Source: Raphanus sativus (lineage: Eukaryota; Streptophyta; Magnoliopsida; Brassicales; Brassicaceae). Taken from it: a DNA stretch of 64,000 nt. The translations under genes and the position numbers were made by a program. The stretch covers positions 25,296,638 through 25,360,637 of the forward strand of contig NC_079511.1 in NCBI RefSeq assembly GCF_000801105.2. Direction: 5' to 3'. Below the pieces are notes generated by a model, which was not told where the DNA came from, searched no databases, and was given only the letters and a program-made list of their open reading frames with translations. Shown here piece after piece: positions 56,890 to 64,000 of this stretch; position 1 is the stretch's first letter; the number at the start of each line of letters is the position of its first letter.

Positions 56890-57127
56890 TATAGTCGCCA
56901 AGATCAAACGTATGTATGCAAGCTTTGTTTATAAAACAGTTCTTCGTTTTATATATTCTTAACTTCTTGAGATATCTCTTACAACTTTGATCTCTATATA
57001 TAGGCTCTTATCTTGACCTATTACAACTTGAACTAGGAACATAATTTAATCATAATCCTATTGTTATTCTACTTATCTTAATGAATAACTTGTTCTCTAA
57101 ATAAGCTCTTTTGAAGCTTATCCAACA
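56890..57127 (-). repeat. 5' LTR of the second copia element
   Basis: 238 bp, same ends as the 3' LTR. Confidence 0.95.
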
Positions 57128-57132
57128 GGGAT

Positions 57133-57181
57133 GAAATGATATGTGTTGCTGCTGCTTGCCTGAATCTGAGTAAGTTCGTCT
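57133..57181 (+). pseudogene. GSTU28-like relic, part 2
   Basis: Continues across the copia insertion: GTTGCTGCT then TTGCCTGAATCTGAGTAAG, matching the V-A-A-x-L-P-E-S-E segment near the C-terminus of Tau GSTs, with GAG AAG changed to GAG TAAG. Confidence 0.7.
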
Positions 57182-57429
57182 AGAAGTCCTTAAGCACATT
57201 CATATTTTTGCTGCTGCTTGAATGTAACTATGTAAGCAGATAAACACTTCAATTTTTTTAAAATATCAATTATAGTAAAATGTATTAGTAAATACATGAT
57301 AAACTAAATGATAACTTGCTAGATGACAGATATTAAAAAAAATTGTAGACTGATAATTGCAGTCCTAAATACAAAATAGAGATGATACGTTATAATCGCT
57401 TTAATACAAAATAAACAAAATTTAGGTAA

Positions 57430-59135
57430 AATTAAGTCCTAAATGAGAAACAGTTGACAAAACAAAAAGAGTATTTTTTATGTTCCGAAGAATCTTATCA
57501 TATGTTTGGTCCGACCAAGTTGGTATCTATTTGTCTAATCAGAAACGACCTCTCAATATCTCATGATGTGATCCATCAATAGATAGAATAAAACTAACTT
57601 TATTGATTTAATTAGTTTATCTATATTTATCAACTAGTTTGTCGTTAATAGTTAGCATCTGCGCAAGTTTGAGTTGCTTTCACGCACTGATACTATTTCA
57701 TAGTATAATCATCTCGTTTCTCGAAATCTGAGGAAAGAAACCGTTTATGTACATCTCATTGTTTGATAAATATTAGACCTACTGATCACATTCTTTAGTT
57801 CAGGAAGGGATGAACTCAAACGTTGGATCCCTTAAAAATAAATTACATTCCTATACATAGGACATCGTCATGGAAGATACAGCTTACATTCGTGTGCTTT
57901 AATTTTTCTTCCAAAAATAGATTTTGACATAGTTTTAAAGTGAGTACCTAGTTGTGTTACACAAGTAACACAAATAGAAAGAAGTGGCCGGCGGAGGCAG
58001 AAAACATTTTAAGGGAGTCAATTTCAAAATTAACATATATTATATGGGTTATTTACCTAAAATTTACAAGATGTACTCAGTTTTTGAAGAATTATACAAG
58101 CAATTTTTTTTTTATAAAAAATCACATGGTCGGCTCCCCCCATATTGTTATCAGGTGACATTGTTATCAGGTGACGTCTTAAGTGGCAAAAATTCAGATT
58201 TTATGGGTTTCGTAATGATTAATTTTTGGGTCTAGAACGTATTTGTGATCACACCGCAGTTATTAAAAAAAAAAATTAAGTGCTTTGTGATTCAGATGTA
58301 TTCTTTTGCCCTTCACAATATGATGAGAGTCTCCAAATGGCAAATAACAGATTCCCACCTTAAAGAAAAATCGAGAAATTTTTATTTATATTCCATTTTG
58401 TCCACGTCATTGGAAATTACATTTTAGCAAAAAAAAAAAAAGACATTTGAAATTACATGCAACTCTTCAAAGAAAAAAGAATATTATTAAGAAGAAAAAA
58501 CTTTAAATACTGATCGATAACCATTTTTGTCTATCGAAGACTATTTAGTCAAATCCTGAAAAATACAACACGTGGACTTCATGTCGCTGACTATAATGAT
58601 GCCTTGGGTAGTGAGGTCGAATATTAATTATTGACATAAAATTAGAATTAGAATTTGATAATTTGAGCAAGGAAATTAAAAGATCAGATGACAAAAAAAA
58701 AAAAAAAAAAAGGTCAGCCAATCTTTTTTGAGATTATATTCTTTGATATACGGTTGTGGTCAAAATTCCTTCCTTTTGCTTGCATGCACTAAAACCATGC
58801 ATGGATAAGAAGAATATATCAAAAATTAAATATAAATTAATCCACATAATCCTCACTCCATAGGCCTATAAATACCTTCATCGTGGAGGAAGAGCTTTAC
58901 CATGACAAAGATCACAGATAATAAGGAGAAGAGCGTTAGAAAAAAAAATAAAGATGATGGTGAGAGTTTTCCTCTTTTCTCTTTGTATGAGAGAGTCTTG
59001 CATGGAAAATAGAGAATGATATTGAGCCAAAGATGACTTGCCGATTTTACCAACGAACCTAAAATTGATATTGGCTATCGGCAAGTCGACTTCGGCTCTA
59101 TTTCTTTCTCTTTCTTTTCGATGTCAGATTCTAAG
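57430..59135 (+). repeat. Segmental duplication, right copy
   Basis: Partner of 49130-50460. Longer because of unmatched sequence around 57640-58490, in which no gene is supported (short ORFs at 57952-58427 overlap in several frames). The last 640 bases contain the promoter block 58745-58805 and the third MIR169 hairpin. Confidence 0.75.
58992..59132 (+). ncRNA. MIR169-type microRNA precursor, copy 3
   Basis: Identical 21-nt mature sequence at 59023-59043. Partner arm CGGCAAGTCGACTTCGGCTC at 59079-59098 has two T-to-C changes relative to copies 1 and 2, one restoring and one weakening pairing by G:U logic. TATAAATA at 58867-58874. Conserved TATACGGTTGTGGTCAAAAT and TGCATGCACTAAAA lie 60-130 bases upstream of the TATA. 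Confidence 0.87.
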
Positions 59136-59302
59136 TACGTACTTATTATATCATTATCATCGTCATATATTGCTTTTGAGACGCATTACAAATCATTACA
59201 ACCTCAGTCATACATGAGAAGAAGACCATGAAAAGATTCGAAAACCCTAAAATCATTACTACACAAAAACGAGGAACAAGGATTAGTGATATAAGTAACT
59301 CT

Positions 59303-59402
59303 NNNNNNNNNNNNNNNNNNNNNNNNNNNNNNNNNNNNNNNNNNNNNNNNNNNNNNNNNNNNNNNNNNNNNNNNNNNNNNNNNNNNNNNNNNNNNNNNNN
59401 NN
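59303..59402. other. Assembly gap (100 N)
   Basis: Exactly 100 N, the usual placeholder for a gap of unknown size; distances across it are unreliable. The ORF spanning it is an artefact. Confidence 0.99.
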
Positions 59403-59864
59403 ATTCATTAAAATCAAAATTTATTTAAGAAAATCTTCTACTACAATAAAATAGATTTTTCTCTTTTACTATTGTCTCTGTTAAAAGTTTTTATTAATAA
59501 CATATTTGATGTAATTTTTAATTCATGTGATATGTTACATTGATTTGTTATCAATAAAGTTAAGATGTTATAAAAAAGATTTTTCTCTCTCGTCTGCCTT
59601 CCACCTCAACATATATCATGGGTCATTTGGTAACACATGGTATCTCTAAATGTACTAAACTTTGTTAAAGACCTAACTGCATATCAAGATTGTTTTTTGT
59701 CATACAAATAAATATCAAGATTATATATTAGTGAAACTAGTTTTTTTTAAAAAAGACTATTCAATGTAGTTTTTTCAAATTTAAAGGGACTTTTGCTGAA
59801 TGCAGATAATATTCAATTATTGATTAAATAAAATTAAATAATAGTAAGAAGACGTATCTTAATA
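59403..59864. other. Intergenic, nothing recognised
   Basis: AT-rich sequence between the gap and a MITE. Confidence 0.4.
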
Positions 59865-60104
59865 TTCACTATGTTCCATAATATAAGTAGTTTAGACTAA
59901 AAGCACTAGTATCAAGAAAGTTGTTACTTTTTCTAAAATAATATTTAAATAATAAGTTCAACCAATTATAAAAAAGTTAACATTATTTGATTGGCTACAC
60001 TATATACAATAAAAATATAAAAGTTACCTAGATATGTAGAAACTACTTATATTTTGAAACAGAAAAAAATTCCTTAAATTACTTACAATAAGAAACGGAG
60101 GGAG
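59865..60104. mobile_element. Stowaway-type MITE (about 240 bp), related to the 11536 copy
   Basis: Left end TTCACTATGTTCCATAATAT and right end ACAATAAGAAACGGAGGGAG with TA at 59863-59864 and 60105-60106. The interior shares AAGTAGTTT, AAAAGCAC, TCAACCAATTAT and CATTATTTnATTGG with the 11536 MITE, so the two belong to one family. Confidence 0.85.
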
Positions 60105-60313
60105 TACCACCTTAACGTTAATTAGCCGTAAAAGAAGTTTGACTCTCTTCTTTTAGAACATGAAAGGTCTTCAAAGTACATAAACGGTCACAATTACAAA
60201 GTTCGAAGAGACGATACTACAAACCCAAACATTCAATGAGACTATCGATCTCTTAATTTGACTCCTTATATATAAGGATATGGTGTAGAATATAAAAACA
60301 TTCAGATGAGATA

Positions 60314-61559
60314 ATGGAGGTTCAGGAATCTAAAAAGTTAAGCCAATATAGCAGTATGCAAAAATTACTTCTGGTTGGAGAAGGAGACTTTTCGTTTTCA
60401 TTGTCTCTTGCTAAAGCTTTTTCTTCTGCCACCAAAATCACTGCGGCATCACTTGATGTTCGAGGTAATTCTAAATCATTGTCAATATTCTTGTATGTTT
60501 TTCTATTATAATAATCTTGGTCACCACAAGAAAATTCATTAAGCTTGTCAAATTAGCTTTCTTAATTAGTGTTCTGTATTAATTTTGTATGTGGTAGTTG
60601 GACTAGGGCGTCAGTACAACAATGGAAAAGGGAACGTGGAAGAGTTGGAGAGGCTTGGGTGCACTGTGGTCCATGGTGTAAACGTACACACTATGACCTC
60701 AGACTATCGCCTATCTCGATATGACAGAATTGTCTTCAATTTTCCTGATGCAGGGTAAGGTTTTGACCCTTAGAAATAGTGTTTTTATCATGTATTTGTG
60801 CATGTATTGAATTAGAGAGATGAACTATATGATGTCCGGGATTAAATTAACCAATCAGCTCTGGTAATATGGCATATACAGTTTTTGAATAATATTTAGT
60901 ACATAATTGTATTGAAATATGAAAAACATAAACAACTTCACCCAAAAATGTATTAAAAGTCTTTTTGACAAAAGAAAATTAGGGCTTTCTTTTTACTATA
61001 GTCTTAAGGAGCTTTAAACTTTTCAAAAAAAAAAACTGATTGTATAACTTCGTATGATGGTTTATTTTTCTTTTATATTAGTATTCTTTGAAATGTTATT
61101 TTATTATTTATTCTTAAGCCTTAACGATTCATCTTTTATAAATATAGATATGCATACACGTGTTGAGTGACTGTCAGTGTAGTTAATAAAATATACTATT
61201 AGAAAATACAATTTCGAGTCTTCTCTTAATCTCGATATTTTTTTTTACCTTTAATATTTTTGGTGTAAATTAAATATTTGCATGTATAATACAGGAAACA
61301 CAAAGATGTTGTGAGAGGATTCATGGCGAGTGCCCGGGAGATGATAAACGTAGGTGGGGAGATTCATTTCACTAGTAAGACAATATATCCGTTTAATATG
61401 TCGGATATAAAATCTCTTGCTGGAGAAAATGGTATGCGTCTAATCCAGCCGATGCAATTCAAGAAATGGATATTTCCAGGCTATTCAACCAAGTGTGAGA
61501 GTAACTGTGACTCTCACTTTCCTTTCCGATTTGTTGTTATTTCTATGCTTAAGAAATAA
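60314..61559 (+). CDS. DUF2431 (BMT5-like Rossmann methyltransferase fold) protein
   Basis: Three exons with GT-AG junctions: 60314-60464, 60598-60754, 61295-61559, giving 190 residues. The N-terminal motif KLLLVGEGDFSFSLSLAKAF is the SAM-binding glycine motif of the family; yeast BMT5 methylates 25S rRNA uridine. Further: LDVRVGLGRQYNNGKGNVEE, LGCTVVHGVNVHTM, YDRIVFNFPDAG and, after the second intron, VVRGFMASAREMI then GEIHFTSKTIYPFNM. The linker between NFPDAG and the following helix is short compared with usual members. Plants have many such copies and their substrates are not established. TATA-like TATATAAGG near 60267-60275. No lesion. Confidence 0.85.
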
Positions 61560-62183
61560 ACTCGTCGTTTCTAATATTAAAAATAATAACAATAAAATTA
61601 TTTGAAAGGTACGTTGCGTAAATTTTATCTAGTTGCTGTTCCATGCTTGTATCATGTCTGGATCATTTAATAATTTCGGTGACCGTCGCTGTAAAATGTA
61701 ATATGCAAAAGTAATTCTTAACAAAAAACAAAATCCATATAAACAAAAATTAAATATGTCAAAATTAGTTAAATACACATGTTTTATTTTTTTATTTTTT
61801 TTGAAGTTTTTGTTTTACTTCCCAATAAGGCTACCATTCGTAATTTCAGAACTTAAATATTATTCTAGTTTGAAGAAAAATGCATTAAAAAAAATTTTGA
61901 ACATAAATTATATAATACAAAAATAAAACGTAAAAGCATCATCTTTGAATACGAGTAGAGTATTTTGAAAGAAGGTACTATCATACAAACACGTATTAAA
62001 ACAATTTTTTATAATGACGTTTGATGATTCCAGGAAAGTATACTTCCTTGGAGAATCAAAAAGATTGATACATGGGAATCCCAATGTCAATAAATGAACC
62101 AAAGCACAGACCATGTTCATCTGTTTCTTCTTTCCTTCATATCCAATTCAACTTTTCTCCCGAGATTTCTCCTTGCTTCACGC
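61560..62183. other. Intergenic
   Basis: 3' flank of the DUF2431 gene and promoter of the DVL gene. No other gene. Confidence 0.45.
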
Positions 62184-62192
62184 TATATATAC
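62184..62192 (+). promoter_or_regulatory. TATA box of the DVL gene
   Basis: TATATATAC about 160 bases before the ATG, giving a 5' leader of roughly 130 bases rich in CT. Confidence 0.6.
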
Positions 62193-62351
62193 TCTTCATT
62201 CCTTTTCCACTTCTTCACAACTCTCTCTTCTTAGACCCACTGAAGGGTTTTTTGTTCATCATCATCACATTCTCTACATACCAAAAGTTTCAACCTCTTC
62301 ATATTCTCTCTTTGTTTAATATAGATAGCAAAGAAAATCTTGATTGTAGTA

Positions 62352-62498
62352 ATGGCTGGTTTGAAGAGTAAGTTAACTAAAGGCCACAAATTTACAAGCA
62401 AATGTGCTTCCTTGGTGAAGGAGCAACGTGCTCGTCTCTATATTCTTCGTCGTTGCGCGACCATGCTCTGCTGCTGGTACATCCATGGTGATGAATAA
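62352..62498 (+). CDS. DVL/ROTUNDIFOLIA-like small peptide
   Basis: 48-residue intron-less ORF. Basic N-terminal half (MAGLKSKLTKGHKFTSKCAS), then the conserved RTF domain: LVKEQRARLYILRRCATMLC and CWYIHGDE. The pattern KEQRARLYIxRRCxxMLxCW is diagnostic of the plant DVL/RTFL family, membrane-associated peptides that alter polar cell proliferation and organ shape when overexpressed. The position matches an RTFL gene at the end of the Arabidopsis block (I recall RTFL9, At1g53708; the exact member is not certain). A TATA box lies 160 bases upstream. The coding sequence is complete and undamaged. Confidence 0.93.
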   Translation: MAGLKSKLTKGHKFTSKCASLVKEQRARLYILRRCATMLCCWYIHGDE

Positions 62499-62539
62499 TA
62501 ATGAGATGAATCTATTCCTTGATTATATCATCCTAAATG

Positions 62540-62583
62540 CTATATATATATATTATATATATATATATATATAATATATATAT
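62540..62583. repeat. (AT)n microsatellite
   Basis: Interrupted TA repeat in the 3' region of the DVL gene. Confidence 0.95.
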
Positions 62584-63059
62584 CACATATATCTACATGT
62601 CACTAATCGCTAGTTCTTGAAGCTCCATGGACACTGAAGCTCTCCTTTGGCTGATTGGCATTTCCTACAAGAAACTTGATTTCTCTCTTTTTCATATGTT
62701 TTGATGCTAAACCATTTACACTCATCTCGTTTTTTTAACCTGAAGGATGGAACTTTTAGGTTTTATTTTTTGGTTTGCTTCATGGGTGAGAGAGAGAGAT
62801 AGCAAGAGATTTATCAGCCAATCAAGCCGGAGTTCTTACTGTGTCTGAAACAGAGACAGAGACGCAAGAGATGCTGACATTATGTAAGAAACTCAAGATC
62901 TTTGAAGTCCTTTGGTTGGTTTCACTTTGCCAGGAGAAGACTGTTTTGGTTTCACCAGTGATATTTCTTCTTTTTTTTTGTAACACCACCAGTGATATTT
63001 CTTTCTTTTAGCATTTTCAGTCTCATTTATATTTTCACTGCATCATTTCCTTGCAAGAA
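62584..63059. other. 3' region of the DVL gene / intergenic
   Basis: CCAGTGATATTTCTTCTTTT occurs twice in variant form (62956 and 62989). No gene. Confidence 0.4.
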
Positions 63060-64000
63060 AATAATGTGACGTATCTAGATTGTTCTATCATCTGTATAAA
63101 GACAAGCTAAGGCTAAGAGTTGTAATCAAGTTTCAAATGAATAAACTTCAGTAAAATCAAACAAAGAAAACAACTTTCTCTCAAGCTCTCTGTCAACCTA
63201 TATGGTATCAGAGCACAGACGATGGATGGGAATCAAGACGCCGTCGCTGTCACCGCTCTCACACTCACTCATGTCGTTACCTTGAAGCTCAAAGAAGGAA
63301 ACTATCTCCTTTGGAAGCTGTAGTTTGAACAGTTCCTGTCAAGTCAGGCGCTTATGGGCTATGTTACCGGAGACCACCCATGTCCAGCTCCTACGATCAC
63401 CGTCCGTACCGGAGAAGAAGAAACACAGGCGGTGAATCCAGAGTTCAACAAATGGATCCAAAAGGACCAGTTGATACTCGCGTGGCTTTATGGCACTCTC
63501 ACAGAAGATGCCTTCAAGACTGTCTATGGCCTTCACACCTCTCACGATGTTTGGATGGCGTTGGCGAAGAAATACAATCGAGTCTCTGCGTCAAGAAAGA
63601 TGGACCTTCACCGACGCGTTCAGACCATGAAGAAAGGCAACAAAACTATGGCGACCTACCTCTCTGAGATCAAATCCCCTTGTGACCAGCTGGACTCCAT
63701 TGGATCTCCACTTACAGAGAACGAGAAGATCTATGGTGTTCTTAATGGCTTAGGCAAGGAGTACGAAGCCGTTTGCACCGTCATCGAACACTCTATGGAT
63801 ACTCTTCCTGGTCTCTGTTTCGAAGACGTAGTCCACAAGCTTACTGGTTTCGATGACAAGCTGCAATCTTATGAACAACCTCCTGATACAACACCACATC
63901 AGGCCTACTACATGAACAGAGGAGGCTACTCTGGTCGCGGAAGAGGTCAAAACAGAGGAGGATACAGAGGACGCGGCTCGTACTCAACTCAAGGAAGAGG
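63060..64000 (+). mobile_element. 5' end of a third Ty1/copia element, cut by the window edge
   Basis: PBS TGGTATCAGAGC at 63203-63214 (tRNA-iMet) followed by a gag frame. The 5' LTR must end just before 63203; its left border was not resolved. A TATA-like TATAAAGA near 63097 and CT-rich leader fit an LTR promoter. Confidence 0.8.
63222..64000 (+). pseudogene. Gag (UBN2/retrotran-gag type) of the third copia element, with an early TAG
   Basis: From ATG 63222 (MDGNQDAVAVTALTLTHVVT) the frame reads LKLKEGNYLLWKL, then TAG at 63321-63323, then stays open to the window end: FEQFLSSQALMGYVTGDHPC, AWLYGTLTEDAFKTVYGLHT, LHRRVQTMKKGNKTMATYLS and an RGG-type tail GRGRGQNRGGYRGRG. The stop replaces the Gln normally found after the WK of this family (CAG to TAG). 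Partial. Confidence 0.85.

Larger units (their letters stand above)
52424..57127 (-). mobile_element. Ty1/copia retrotransposon, degenerate, inserted in the GSTU28 relic
   Basis: 4704-bp minus-strand element with 238-bp LTRs and 5-bp target duplication GGGAT (52419-52423 and 57128-57132). About 8 differences between the LTRs (3.4%), so near 1.1 Myr with an assumed 1.5e-8 rate. In element orientation the LTRs begin TGTTGG and end ACTATA, a TG...TA terminus instead of TG...CA. One gag-pol frame with two stops and a frameshift. Confidence 0.95.

Noticed and set aside
59228..59428. ORF spanning the N gap
   Set aside because: Half of it is unknown sequence; artefact.
62072..62371. 99-codon ORF overlapping the DVL leader
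   Set aside because: It is out of frame with the DVL peptide, starts upstream of the TATA box and has no family features.
1..64000. tRNA, rRNA or CRISPR arrays
   Set aside because: None seen on reading; TGGTATCAGAGC sites are retrotransposon primer sites, not tRNA genes.

Overview
The window is nuclear DNA of a crucifer (Brassicaceae), probably outside Arabidopsis. Intron-split genes with GT-AG junctions, TATA boxes, Helitrons, Stowaway and hAT-type MITEs, LINE relics and Ty1/copia elements identify a plant. The recognisable genes follow the order of Arabidopsis chromosome 1 around At1g53580 to At1g53708: ETHE1, PCMP-E63, a cluster of small glycine-rich genes, the At1g53645 glycine/proline-rich gene, CID8, MSRB1, GSTU28 (a relic here), MIR169d/e and a DVL/RTFL peptide gene. 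The order was recalled from knowledge of the families, not from a search. The spaces between genes are swollen by transposons.

Layout. 1-1020 holds the 5' four exons of an ETHE1-type persulfide dioxygenase (minus strand, truncated by the window edge). 1.4-4.6 kb is degenerate repeat plus a broken DUF1985 (MULE-type) reading frame. 6.0-8.2 kb is an intact 725-residue PPR protein. 8.4-31 kb holds four tiny genes with a membrane or Cys-rich N-terminus and a Gly tail (8427, 14704, 19143, 30618). They are separated by AT-rich tandem duplications, MITEs, LINE 3' ends, a hAT-like element and an 8.8 kb Sirevirus-like copia element (19860-28665). That element has nearly identical LTRs, a 5-bp target duplication and an extra env-position ORF. 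29.2-30.4 kb is a LINE ORF1 relic. 32.8-33.7 kb is a truncated copy of the gene at 39.2-41.7 kb. 35.7-37.8 kb has a Helitron beside or inside the end of a second one.

39.2-47.0 kb is the gene-dense part: the At1g53645 orthologue, CID8 and MSRB1, all on the minus strand. The first and third each carry an apparent one-base deletion in a coding A-run. A 1.6 kb Helitron follows (47466-49073). Then comes a block with three MIR169-type hairpins (about 50.3, 50.6 and 59.0 kb), made by a local duplication and a larger duplication that includes the promoter. Between them a GSTU28 relic is split by a second, older copia element (52424-57127). After a 100-N gap the window ends with a DUF2431 gene (60314-61559), a 48-residue DVL peptide gene (62352-62498) and the 5' part of a third copia element running off the right edge.

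The protein genes are not a pathway. They are independent housekeeping and regulatory genes: sulfur catabolism, organelle RNA processing, poly(A)-binding-protein interaction, plastid methionine-sulfoxide repair, miR169/NF-YA regulation and organ-shape peptides. I saw no tRNA, rRNA or CRISPR.
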